From Aurifilum marmelostoma (Eukaryota > Ascomycota > Sordariomycetes > Diaporthales > Cryphonectriaceae), in assembly GCA_027559495.1 (NCBI GenBank), contig JAMXSV010000029.1:434001-498000 (forward strand): a stretch of DNA of 64,000 nt, written 5' to 3'. Made by a program: the position numbers and the translations under genes. The notes beneath the pieces were generated by a model. It was given only the letters and a program-made list of their open reading frames with translations, searched no databases and was not told the origin of the DNA. Positions 11,169-22,821 of this stretch are shown piece by piece. The number at the start of each line of letters is the position of its first letter. The first letter of the stretch is position 1.

Positions 11169-14100
11169 CTTGTCGCTGTTGTCCTTCTGTCTCTTCTTTT
11201 CTCTGTGTGTTCGGCTTCACGAGCCTGCCTCGATCTTCTTGTGATCCCTAGCCCGACCTCCGCGGAGAGTCGGTGGGACGTCGGCGCGCCCTGCAGCGCA
11301 GTCGTGGTGCTGATCAGGTACCCTTCAAAACCCGTGGATGCGAGGTGGATCCTCTCTCTGCCCAGAAGCTCGCGCTGGCGTGGAGGAGTATCGACGGGCG
11401 GGCGAGGCCTGACTGGAATGAAGGGAGGACGGTCGGCGCGGCAACGAGTGACAATTGAGACTTTGAGGCTAGCACAGGTTCCCCTCTTGGTCTACCTCTT
11501 TAGTCTGAAGTGGTCACGACGAGTTTAGTCGACGGGCACCCAGCAGCGTGCCAGATACGCGTGTGGGTTTGTTGGGGTTTGGCTTGGGTAAGGTAAGTTG
11601 AGGGCGGGCGTGTGTAAGTGGGAAAGGTAAAGTTGAGAGATGTGAGACTTAAAGCTGCAGGCGGAATGCAGGAGGTTGGGTCTAATCCTATTCACAATTG
11701 CACATAGGAAGTAGTAAGTAGTATGGAGCAGAGGGGAGAGAGAAGGAGAGGGAAGATGGGAAAAGCAGAATTGAACAATGCAGGTCTGCAGTTTTTCCAC
11801 CCCCTGGTGTTTGGCTGCACAAGCTTGTGATGCAGGGCGGGTGGGCTCGAGTCTTGGTCAAGACGGTGGCTGGGAAACTGACGGGATGGAACCCGCCGTC
11901 ATGTCATGCAGCCCCGGGAAGCCTGCAACTGCGCCTGCAAGAAAGACAACCAGGAGGAAGGTGGATTGTGGATGCGAGAGAGAGAGAGAGAGAGAAGAAG
12001 ATTCCGGTCGCCGCGGTGAGTGACTTGAGAGAGTGTGGTGGGTACGCGGTGATGGGTAGGTTGGGCTGGCGACAGAATCCCAAGAGAACCTGCGCCACTG
12101 GATTTTACGGGATCTTCTTGTGACAACGCGATGCCTTCGATCGCAGCTACAGGGTACAGAGTAGCGTTGAAAGGGTACGTACCTCGAGCCTAGGCCACAA
12201 AGGTTCCTCTCTCCTTGCCCCGGTAACCTGCAGCTTTCTGGGTCAGCGAAATGATCCGTTGATCCTGGTAGCCAGATGAGAGCTTCAAGAGCATTTTCCA
12301 TGCATATTGCCCCCCCCCCTTCCCTCTCTCATCGGACTCGCCAGTTCATCACCAGCACCTCATGCTGACTGTAGGAGGATGAGTGGTTGAGGTGGAAGGA
12401 TGAATTGTCCATAGTAAACAAGACCAGGGTCGTTGGGATAGCAACAGATCTCATTTAAGCTTAGCGGCAGGCGGGACGAGTCCACCCAGCCAGGGTTCCT
12501 TGCATGACGTAGCGCCAACCAGAGCCCTTCCAGCCCTTCCTTCCCACATCGCGCGCCTTCCCAGCCTCCTGCCTTAGGAAATTCGAAGGCTGGGACCCAA
12601 CAAGACCCCTAACCCCGCTGACGTCTTGTTCCAAAGTAAATACGACCCTTCTCTCCTTCCCTAGACCATGATGTTATGGGGGAAATGATTTCTGTTTTTC
12701 TTGTTTTGTCAGACCAAACAAGAGACTTGTCCTTTACCAAGTCCACACGGACAGGTTGACTGTTCTCAGCAGGGTACCGACCCGTCTGTTCGCTGGCACG
12801 ATCCAAGACAACACCCACCGGCATCAATAAAAATCTGGCATCTCAACAAGGAAATATCCACTTCGAGGCTGATATCCCGGACCACACACATCAGTGGGGA
12901 AATTTGGGTTGGCTGGCAGCTGCACCCCCCCATGTCTTAAGTAAGACCTCTAAGCGACCTATTTTGGGCCAGATCCGACTGCCCCAGACTTCTTCCATCC
13001 CCCGGCAAAACCATTCGTCTGGACCACTATCGTCTCTGCCTGGAAGCCTGGATGATCGACGTTCGTTTGAAGGGATAATAATGACGCCTCGGTCTCAACG
13101 AAAGATGTCCACCGTTCATGGCACCTAGCGAGACCCACGAAGGGGCAGGACCTCTCTCCACCGAGGCCGAATTCTAGAACCGATCCCGGGACGGCGGAGG
13201 AAATTCTTGTTCGACAACCTCGACAACATCTGGCTCACCCGAGTTATGGTTCTTGCATAGGGAACTCTGGATATTCACAAGCCTCTCTAAGATATTAGTG
13301 AGAAATTGACTGCCTGATGGCTGTTCAGCCGTGATGTTTTCCAAATTCGCCAAGTCATCTTTCTCCCAGGCCAGAGTCCTTCCGACGAAGACTCCCACGA
13401 CAACGGTGTACGAACGACTCAAGAACGCGATTGTTTATTCGTCACCTACAGGAGAACTCTCAAGATCCTTTGAGGTCTGTACTGCCCTCGGCGATCAAAA
13501 TTGATACCTACGTGTTAATTAGGATTGTGATGAATGTATCTTCACAGCCTCAGTCACAGCCTACAAGAGCACAGTTCTTACGTGGTCGCACAAAACTCAT
13601 CATAAACCAGGTCTGTAGACACATAACCAAAGGAATCGTGCAACTGACCTAAGCCAGCCAGTGCTCGAGGTGAAGAATTAGCATCGATGGGCCTCGTAGA
13701 GTGCGGAAGATGGAGGAGAAGCCTTTGCACAAAACATGCGACATTTATGACTGTACAATTTGTGGCCACAGTGACAAAGCTAGCGCCGTGCAGGGCCGAA
13801 CCATCAAGGTGCCCACGTCATGCCTGGCGAGACATCAAAGGTGGTCACTGGATGGAGTGCTGAAGCACTCAAGCAATCAATTGTATGGAGCTGCTCACCG
13901 TGTAGAACTAGAGATATATCGAGCAAAGGACAGAGATCGCACTTTGTTTCCCTTTCATCCTCAACTAGAGTCGGAACATGTCTTTGCAGCAAAAGTCAAG
14001 TTCTTTACTGCTACTGATATTTGTGCGGATTTTACATGCAGTCTTTGCATCTGCACGATGCTCAATTTGGACAGAGGGCATAATGTATATCAGCCAGGTA

Positions 14101-15173
14101 CACTTGGTTGCTGTCATTAAATCCAATCCTATAGTAAGTAGTAGAGACCTGTCCAATTGCCCACCTGTAGAGTGTTCGTTATGAAAGAGTGGACCCGATC
14201 ATCATGTCATCAGTCATTATCAAGAACCAACATTGCCCATGACATGCTCCCACGACCAACCAGTTTGTGTATCAAAAACAGCACATATATTTCCTTCATA
14301 CGGACTACGAAAGCCAACAAGGAACTAACGCCCGCATTATGGATGTGAACGAGGTAATTAGTTATAAATGATCACAGCCTAATTATTGGCGCACCATGCA
14401 TGCTTGCAGCTGAAAGTCTCACGTCCAGATTATTAACGAGTATGCGATAATATAGCACGAGAATTTGATTTAAAGGCGCATGTCTCGATACCAATATCAA
14501 TATGTAAGGAAGATATTGAGGCGCAGCAAAGATATCACTGTCACTTGGTGAAAAATGTAGACCGACATCTTCATCAAACAGCCAGATCAAAATAAAATCC
14601 GGCGCAAGATACGGTAGAGATACCAAATCTCAGTCTTGAATTCATTTTCCGTATCTCCGTCTTGGGGGAGACCACTTACGAGTGAATCTTAATACCATGA
14701 ACAATTTAAATATACTGGTCAATATCTCCGTTTTCACAACCGTAGCAGTCAAGACGCCAACCACACCGCATACTACCCACCCCCAGAGCCTTAACATTTA
14801 TATAAGAACTCTATCTAAATTGAGACATAATATCTGTAATCTTGCATTTCAGAAGAGCCAGTCAGGACGTAACGGGGAGAGAAGGAGAAAAAATCGGCTT
14901 TGGCTAAGACCGGCCACTTAAAGCCGAAAGAGGAAATCTCCAGACTGGAGCTTTGTAAAGCCTCACTACGTACAATTTAATGTCCTACCTCCTATGGGGG
15001 TACTCTTTTCTCAATTATAAAAGGAGACCGTGATCTCCCTTAGGTGTGCAGTGATGTCGGATCAGAGCTCAGTAGCACTGTCAAAGACGATTCCTCATCA
15101 GCAGTGGATTTCATACATCATCCAACGCCAACAGGCCCATACCGCATCAGCCTTCTCACCTCACACCTGCAAT
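11169..15173. other. 4 kb gene-poor spacer, AT-richer toward the right
   Basis: No credible gene. The left part (11.2-12.6 kb) is the upstream flank of the Fig1-like gene, with GA runs near 11977-11999. The right part (about 13.2-15.0 kb) is visibly richer in A+T than the rest of the window, with short frames only. It might be decayed sequence, but I found no terminal repeats, transposase fragment or clear repeat-induced mutation signature by eye. The last 300 bp hold promoter-like elements of the aldo-keto reductase. Confidence 0.5.
14894..15023 (+). promoter_or_regulatory. Promoter elements of the aldo-keto reductase
   Basis: A TATA box TATAAAAG lies at 15016-15023, about 150 bp before the ATG. 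Upstream is an 8-bp inverted repeat TCGGCTTT/AAAGCCGA (14894-14901 and 14920-14927) enclosing CCGG. A near-contiguous palindrome CTCCAG-A-CTGGAG lies at 14938-14950. CGG/CCG arms are typical of zinc-cluster dimer sites, so these could be operator-like; that is inference. Confidence 0.4.
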
Positions 15174-16546
15174 ATGTCACCACCTCAAAAGCTTCCTACC
15201 CGCCCGCTGGGAAAAGACGGACCCCAGGTTCCCAGACTGGGTTTCGGAACCATGGGTCTGAGCGTCGCCTACGGCCCTGCTCCGTGAGTGCCACTCGTCC
15301 ATCCTCCCCTCACTCACACACCCACACACACACACGTGATATACGCTTACACAAAAGATACATCCACACCTCACCCCTCCCACAGATCCGAAGAGGACCA
15401 GCTCAAAGTCCTCGACCGCGCCTGGGAGCTAGGCGCCACCTTCTGGGACACCGCCCATACCTACGGCGACAGCGAGCAGCTCATCGGCAAGTGGTTCCGG
15501 CGCCACCCCGAGCGGCGCAAGGACATCTTCCTGGCGACCAAGTTCGGCCTCGCGTCAAGCATGAGCGCTGCCGCCGAGGGTGGCGTCGGCGGAAAGATCA
15601 CGTGGCGGATCGACAGCACGCCCGAGGAGTGCCGGCGGTCGTGTGATGAGAGCCTCGAGAAGCTGGGCACCGAGTATATCGATCTCTTCTATGTGCACCG
15701 GTTTGACAAGAAGACGCCGGTGGAGAAGACGGTAGAGGCTTTTGTGGAGCTGAAGAAGTAAGTCGAGGCCGGCCAGAGCGCGCGAGAGGAAGAAAAAAAA
15801 AAAAACGCAAGCTGACGAGTGTTGCACTTGTTTAGCCAGGGCAAGATCAGATACATGGGCTTCTCCGAGTGCTCTTCCGCCACCCTCCGCCGCGGCCACG
15901 CCGTCCACCCCATCGCGGCCGTGCAGATCGAGTACAACCCCTGGACTCTCGACATTGAGGGCGAGGCGGGGACGCACCTCCTCGCCACGTGCCGCGAGCT
16001 GGGCGTGGCCGTCGTGCCATACTCTCCGCTGGGAAGAGGGTTCATGACTGGAAGGTGAGCAGCCCTTTATCCTCACCCATAGCCTAGTAAGGGAGGGACA
16101 AGGAAGAACGAGGAAGAATCACAAGGGGAAGAGATATCAGCTGACCAATTATCGTCCCTCACCACTCCAGATACAAATCCCTAGACGACTTCGAGCCCAC
16201 CGACCTCCGCCGCCGCCTCCCCCGCTTCCAGCCCGCCAACTTCGCTCGCAACCTAGAATTAGTCCACATCTTTGAGGACCTCGCCGCCGCCAAGAGCGGA
16301 GAAAGCACAACAACAACGCCCGCCCAGGCCGTCCTGGCCTGGATCCTGGCCCGTGGTGACGACTTCTTCCCCATCCCGGGGACCAAGAACATCGCGTACC
16401 TGGAGCAGAACCTCGGCGCGCTGAGGGTCGAGATCACGGCGCAGGATGACGAGGTGGTTCGGGCCAAGATTGCCGAGATGGGCGGGGCTGCTGGAGATAG
16501 GAGCCTTGCTTTGGCTGAGACGTGTGTGGACACGCCGCCGCTGTAA
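15174..16546 (+). CDS. Aldo-keto reductase
   Basis: NADPH-dependent aldo-keto reductase of the cytosolic (alpha/beta)8-barrel type, similar to fungal YakC/AKR13-like enzymes that reduce aldehydes or ketones. Four exons (15174-15283, 15386-15757, 15836-16054, 16171-16546; introns 102, 78 and 116 bp, all GT-AG) give 358 residues. Catalytic residues are visible: Asp58 and Tyr63 in FWDTAHTYGDSE, Lys89 in LATKFG, and His in FYVHRFD. The phosphate-binding end is FFPIPGTKNIAYLEQNL. The chosen ATG starts MSPPQKLPTRPLGKDG, matching the usual N-terminus; an upstream in-frame ATG at 15054 would add about 40 odd residues. Intron 2 contains an A13 run. Its promoter has a TATA box and palindromes, suggesting inducible expression. 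Substrate unknown. Confidence 0.92.
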
Positions 16547-17379
16547 GGGTGGTTGGTTGTTGGTAGGTAAGACGAGGGAGGATGGGGTAGATGAGCGATC
16601 TCTGTACTTGCCATTTCTGCTGAACCTTGGTTCTGAATGGACTGGGAAAGAGGAAGAGGGAGTTGGTGTGGGTAGTCGAATCTATCATCATCGTCAAGCA
16701 TCACCAAGCCTAATTGCGTGCTCACCGCGAATAATCTTCTGGATGATTTGCCTATCAGCTAAAACAATCCAGTATGCCCGGTGTTTGATCCCAGAAGCAA
16801 ACCCATTTGCTTTCCATCGAAGGAAGCATTTACACATCAAATGTCGATCCATCCCATCTATCACATCAATGCCAGCGTTCCCTAACGAAACAATTGTCCT
16901 CCCCTGTCCCCCTTATCGGTACCTCTCGCTGCCCTGCTGTCCCTGCTCTGTGTCATTGAAATCGAGGCTGTTTCTCTCCCCGGACCTGCCTATGCCTCAT
17001 ACGTCCTCAGCAAAACACGGAAAATGTACAGGCCGGATGCAAGGATCAACTTCATGCCAGCGCATAAGAGTATGCCATATGGCCAAGGTCGCCGCCCACC
17101 AAAGCAGGTCAGACGAGACCACTCGTGTCGATTAGAAGTTGAAGACAACCATGTGATCGTGCGGAGGCAATAAGTGCAGTGTGAAAGAAAAGGAAGGAAG
17201 GGGCCAGGGGTAGAAGGGGAAGAAAAGAAAACAATAACACATGTATTTCATTTTATTACAGGGTCTTGAAGTTGTTGTGCCAGCGCGTCTTGCTACCATG
17301 CTCTTTGTCTTGTCCATCCCTCTCGCTTTCTCTCCTGTCAGTCCGCTGCTTGGTCGTTTGCGCTGTCTGGTCGTTTGGT
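16547..17379. other. Convergent spacer, no gene seen
   Basis: The 3' flanks of the aldo-keto reductase (+) and Rpn3 (-) lie here. A long open plus-strand frame continues past the reductase in another phase, but it has no recognisable sequence. Confidence 0.6.
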
Positions 17380-19334
17380 CTAAATGCCGTCGAAATCACC
17401 ACCTAGGTCATCCTCGTCCAAATCGCCTTCCTGTATGTCATTGGCCATCTCGCGCTCGCGCTCGCGGGCCTCCTGTGCGTTCTTGAGCTCGAGACGGTGC
17501 TGGTTCATAGGGAAACGCATAGCCTGTTACATCGAAAACACACGGACGTTAGTTAATCTGCGTATCACCTGGCTTGATTGGGTGATTAAGCTCGGGCTGA
17601 GAATAGGAGGGTAGACGTACCTTGACACTCTCGTCGTGCAGTGCCAGACATGCCCGGATACGATCGTGAAACGCTTCCGTCGGCTCGCGCGTGGCGTACA
17701 CATCACCCGTCTCCTTGCTCTTCATAAATCCGTGCTCGCGATCCAGTGTGGCCTCAATGACGCCGTCACGAATCGCCTTGGCCACGATGTACTCTGCGGA
17801 CTCCTCACTGCCGAGATGCAGGCGAATGCAGATATCCCGCAGGGAGATACGTGAGTAAGACAGCGACATCATGCGAATGCCCGTCTTGATGACGTTCTGC
17901 CGCAGACGCAGGATCAGTGTGTAGGTGCCGTCGCGCCGGAAGGTGTCGGCGTGGTCCGCGATGGTCGTCTCGAAGTCCTCCAGGTTGCCAACACGCACTG
18001 CCTGCACGAGCAGGAAGTAGGGGTGCAGCGCCTGCTCCATCGAGGCGACGCGGAAGGTCGCGCGGTCGGGAATGTCGCCCATCAGCAGCTCGACCACCAG
18101 CAGGAGCTTGGTGGCGGTCTGAGAGAAGCCAAGAGCGCACATACTCGACGGAGCTTTGCGGGTGGCGGCGGTCAGGTGCTCGTGGGCTTCGGTATAACGC
18201 AGCTGGATTGCACGGATGCGGCCGAGATAATAGAGAAATCTCGCAACCTGGTTGTTGGCGGCATTCTCGGGGAACTGTGTGTGCGAGACGAGCAGGTCGG
18301 CCTGGTTGATGTGAGACGTGAGCAGGTAGTTCCGGAGCAGCAGAACGATGACCGAAGACTGGACATCAATGTCCTTTCTTAGGACTGCCGTCCTCAGAGC
18401 TGCAAGCAGGGTGGGCCGGATGGTGATGATTGGGGACTGAGGCGATGGAGGCAAGGGGCCAATGTTCTCATAGAACAGCGAGTAGTAGAAGTACACCTTG
18501 GCGGACAGGGAGTCGAGAGTCCTTCGGTTCAGCGAGCGGATCCGGTCACACAGGAAGGTCGAGAACTCTGCGCCGAGCTCAAAGTGCTTGCTGTCGTATA
18601 GGTGAACCTGGATCAGGACACCGAGGAAGATGTCGACCTCAGGGATGACCTCATTATTGGCGTCCTTCTTGCTGCCGTTCTTGGCGGCAGGAGCCTTGAC
18701 CTTCCCGTCCGCGGCCTCAGCCTGGGCAGCTAGCTGACTTTCCAAGGGGATGTGTTCCCTGCCGTGGACGTTCAGGAGCTGCTGCGCGACGCTGGAAGAG
18801 AGTGTGTTGCCGGGGAAGGTCTCGACGATAACCTGGGCGAGGATAGCTGGGGTAAGTCGCTTGCGGATCGAGGACACAGACCGCAGTGCTCGCAGGGTGA
18901 ATCTGGCATCGAAGAGGGCGACAGCTCGGTCGAGCAGTGCGAAGTTGCTCTTGATATCTAGGACGAGGTGGAAACCAAGGGTCAGCGTCGAGCTCAAGCA
19001 AGGCGGCCAGGCAGTGGTTGAGGAAGGAGGTCTGCAGGAAACAACAGCACATACCTGCTACAGTCTGGGTGGCAGGATCAACCTCGGCCTCGCCGTCCTC
19101 ATCGGCATTCTCCATGTTCACGTCACCATCAGCGTCGTTTGGTGGGGGCACAGAAGACTGCTTCTTGGACATGGGCACGACGACAGTCATCTCCTCATCG
19201 CCGTCCTTGGCGCCCTTCTTGCCCTTGCCCTTGAGTGACGAGGCGTCGTCCTTCATCTCGATGTCCTTGCTTCCTGGATAACCGCCGTTCTCGACGGGTT
19301 CCTTCCCGTTGTTGTTAGGTGTCTTTCCGGGCAT
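17380..19334 (-). CDS. rpn3: 26S proteasome regulatory subunit Rpn3 (PSMD3)
   Basis: Non-ATPase lid subunit of the 19S regulatory particle, a PCI-domain scaffold needed for ubiquitin-dependent proteolysis. Three exons (19055-19334, 17621-18957, 17380-17523; introns 97 bp with GTATGT and 97 bp with GTACGT) give 586 residues. The N-terminus is hydrophilic and acidic (NMENADEDGEAEVDPATQTVA). Next come helical repeats beginning DIKSNFALLDRAVALFDARF and SVSSIRKRLTPAILAQVI. The C-terminal PCI/winged-helix part includes SYSRISLRDICIRLHL and AKAIRDGVIEATLD. The last exon encodes AMRFPMNQHRLELK and the acidic end DLDEDDLGGDFDGI. Order, length and conserved blocks match the family. The start at 19334 is the first ATG of the frame. 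Confidence 0.95.
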
Positions 19335-20739
19335 ATTCGACAGGGAACTGCTAGGAGGCTCGGTGGTTGTCGGGAGGTCTTCTGTCGTCGGGTGAGGGAG
19401 ATAGGCGGACAGCTAGCTGGCGCAGCTGAACCTCGTGTGGTGTCGAGATTGGGGGGAAACAAAGTGACCGGTTCAAGGCGTAGTGTGTCCAAGGATAAGC
19501 AAGTAGGCGAAAGAACGAACGAACGCTGGCAGCGTGGAGACAAGAATAGATCCCGTCTCGGCCAAGCGTTTGTTGTTGATTAGATCAGCTGCCTGACCTG
19601 GACGGTGCACACAGAACAAGGCGTGGGGTGAGTATGTGGTCGGTTAGTCGAGAGGGGTCACTCGCGGGTTCCAAAGATGGTCGTCTTTATGGGTAGGTCA
19701 CAGGTGTGTTGTCGATGGCGGTTGGGGATGGAACAGGATAACCTAGATGTAGTTTTGGGTGTGGGATGGGAGTGAATGATTACAGCACGGATCGAGGTTG
19801 CAGAGAAAGACCCGGCCAGTGTCCAGCCAGAGCTTCCGTCAAAGATTGTGCCAGGTGCTGCGTCTTGGGGGCGCCGTAGCGTGCTAGCAGGGTACCCGTC
19901 GGTGAGGGCAGCTGAGAGGCAAAATGCCAGGTACCTTCCTATGCGCGGCAACTTTAACTCTGCGGCGAACTGCAGAGAGCCCGGCTGCACCTACAGTAGC
20001 ACAGTACAGCACAACAAAGCAGAGATGCACACATCATCCACCCGGGGACACTGAACCCTGCACCAGCAGCCAGCCAGCAGCGGCAGACCCACTATGGTGA
20101 CGTTCTCATGCGCTGCCTGCTGCTCACCCTGTCGCCCTGGCCCAGCCTTGACCTGCGCTGCCCTGCACAGTCATTGCACTGGCATTAGTCAGAGCCCTCT
20201 CACCATGCAGATAATGTATGTATCGTTATGATTAGTTAGTCATCAAAGCTACAGTGCATGCACATTACCAAAATTGAGTACTGGCGGGAGTGTCTGAAAC
20301 TTCCTTTTAATAATGAGGAAAACAGAGAATGATCGCGTTTGCTTGAAGGGGACTTTTCATTTGGCTGATAGACTTGAAGACTTCTGGCTGGACAAGAACT
20401 GTCTAGCATCGCAATAGTGGTGACACTCAAGCCGATACCGAATTCAAAGAGGGCAAAATTACCCCAATAACTGTCTTCGCCTCCATCATACCCTCCCACG
20501 CCTCCTCTCCGTGTTCCTTGATCATATCCGATTGAACCTCGCATATCTAGACGCCTAGCACCAGTAGACCCTCCCGAGAACGCCGGTCAAACTGAACGTG
20601 TTTTGACCATCCGACTGAGAACTCCCTCCACCCGGTACGCCTTGTTGATCCAGTCTGATAATTAGGTGTGGATCAAGGGAAAGGAAGAAAAACGGAAAAG
20701 GCCAGAAAATTACAGAAACGCAAGTTCTTGATAAAAGAC
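19335..20739. other. Spacer between Rpn3 and TAF12, no gene seen
   Basis: It holds the Rpn3 upstream region and the TAF12 downstream region (both on the minus strand). Only short frames occur. No promoter element was assigned with confidence. Confidence 0.6.
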
Positions 20740-22821
20740 TTAAAGATCACGGCTGCCGGTGACTTTGGCAGCCTGAATGGCGCTCATCTTGGTTATCCAG
20801 CCCTGTGCAGGCTGAACCTTTCGGACGGTACGCAGCTCGTCAGACGAATATCCTGGGATGCGTATGTTGTAGGTGCGCTCTAGGACGAGCTGGATGTCGC
20901 GAATCTCGAGAACCTTGGAACCGCGCTGCTTGGCGTTGGAGCAAGCCGAGTGCAGGAGACGGTCGACGAAGGAATCGGCTAGGTTGAGGATAGACTAAGG
21001 TTATTCCGTCAGCACAGATTTTCTGTATAGAAGGAGGAGAAAGGCTATTGTTGCCTGTATGGTAATTACCTCCTCAACCTCAGGTGTCAGTGAGTTGCCC
21101 TCCTGCCCCTCGGCCTGGCCGCCACACACCTGACGAACCAGGTCATCGAGCTTCTTGCGGTTCAGAACACGCTCACCCTCACCCTCCATCTGGACGACGG
21201 GGATCTTGGGGATGACAGGCTGGCCAATCACGCCGCCGGCAGTGCCGCCTCCCTGCGTGTACGTAGGACGGCCAGGGGCAACGCCGCCCACGTTGGTAGC
21301 GACGGGCGTGGGTGCCATCGCAGCCTTTTCGGGCAGGTGCTTTGGGATGGGGAGTTTTTGGCTGATGGTCTGTTGAGACTGCTGGGTGGGATGCGCGTGC
21401 GGGTGGCCCGGTTGTGCTGTGCCCATGACACCTGCGCTCGCTGGGGTGCCGACGGGTCCCTGAGGAGTGCCTTGTTGGGGTGTCTGGCCTGGAAGACCAG
21501 GTTGAGAGTTCCGAGCCTGGTTTGCGTACTGAACAGCAGCGGTGTGCGAAAGTGGGTGAGGAACAGCAGAAGCCGGGTTTGCGTTTGGCATAATAGGTGG
21601 TCTGGCAGCTTGGGTTGGCGTGCCGGCCGATGGCATCCCTGCAGCACCTGCGGATGCGAGCGCGGTGTTCACTGGCGGCGGAGGCTGTGGTTGTTGTCGG
21701 GGCACAGTGCCAGGTTCGATCTTTACCTGTGCAGGCGCACTGGAAGCTGCCTGCGCAGGGGTGATTGGTGACGCCTGGGGAAGCGCGGAGGTTCCCTGGG
21801 ACGGCTGGCGCTGGGGCGGCTGCTGCTGCTGCCCAGCTGCCTGACCGTTCGCACCCGGCAGGCGCGCCGCACCACCAGCCTGCGGAGCCTTGGAGGTATC
21901 AACAACAGCAGATGCGGGCTGCTGCATGGTGTTGTTGTTACCACCAGGCTGCTGTGGCGGGGGTCCGTTGCGAGCAGCCTGGTTCGAGGACGCATCCTGT
22001 ACGCCGCCATTTGCCTGCGCTCTTGCCTCCTTGATGGCCACCTGTTCCTTTCGAAACGAATCGACAAAGCGCTTAGCGACACCGTGGTTCTCGTGATGCT
22101 TGGCCTTGTTCTGCATCAGATCTTGCAGCTTCTTTTGTTCCTCGGGGCTAAGACCGGCGCCTTTCTGCTGTAGCTGCTTGATTACCGCGTCAAGTTCCTT
22201 GATCCTCTCGCCCGTCTGGCTCAGCGAGTACAGAGCCCTCGTGTATTTATCCCTCTGAACCTTGGCCCAAGCTGCCGCCGCCTCGGTGCCCTGGTCGGCG
22301 ACGTTCTGCGGCGGCAGGAAGGTCATCTGAGCTAGGTGCTGGCGGATCTGGTTTTGTAGCTGAGCGCTCACTGGTGTGTTAGCGGGCTGCTGTGGAGGCT
22401 GAGGCTGAGGATTGGCAGCTGTGGCCGGTGCGGCAGGAGGCTGAGCAGGCTGGACACTCGTAGACGGAGGAGGAGACCCGGCAGGAGCTGCCGTGTTTGG
22501 GACCGCGCCAGGCTGCGTAGTCGGCGAGGCCTGAGGCGGCTGTGATCCCTGCGCTGTCGAGCTCGGAGGACGTGCTCCTGAAGCCCTGATCTTGTTGATA
22601 AGCTGGGTGCTGAAGTCATGGATCTTCTTCTGGGCTTCCATCTGCTGCTGGGAGCCCCGTGGGGCGCTCTGCAGAACATTCCACAGCCCACGCAGCCCGT
22701 TCTTGTATCGGAGCTTCTCGGCGTCGGCAAGCGGCAGGTTGTCCATGTCGTCTGGCCGGAAGACCTTTCGTTGGCCGGCCTGGCCGGGAGCCGCCTGACC
22801 TGGCTGCCCTGCTGGATTCAT
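20740..22821 (-). CDS. taf12: Transcription initiation factor TFIID subunit 12 (TAF12)
   Basis: Histone-fold subunit shared by TFIID and SAGA, pairing with TAF4 or Ada1. Two exons (21070-22821, 20740-20994; intron 75 bp, GTAATT...TTAG) give 668 residues. The N-terminus has a short conserved helical block (KLRYKNGLRGLWNVLQ, then AQKKIHDFSTQLINKI). A very long Pro/Gln/Ala-rich linker follows, as usual in filamentous fungi, with one coiled region around ITELD-type helices near residue 200-260. The histone fold begins at RKKLDDLVRQVCGG and continues across the intron through SILNLADSFVDRLLHSAC and KVLEIRDIQLVLERTYNIR; it ends ITKMSAIQAAKVTGSRDL. The intron splits the fold between the first and second helices. 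The start is the first ATG and matches MNPAGQPGQ-type beginnings. Confidence 0.94.
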
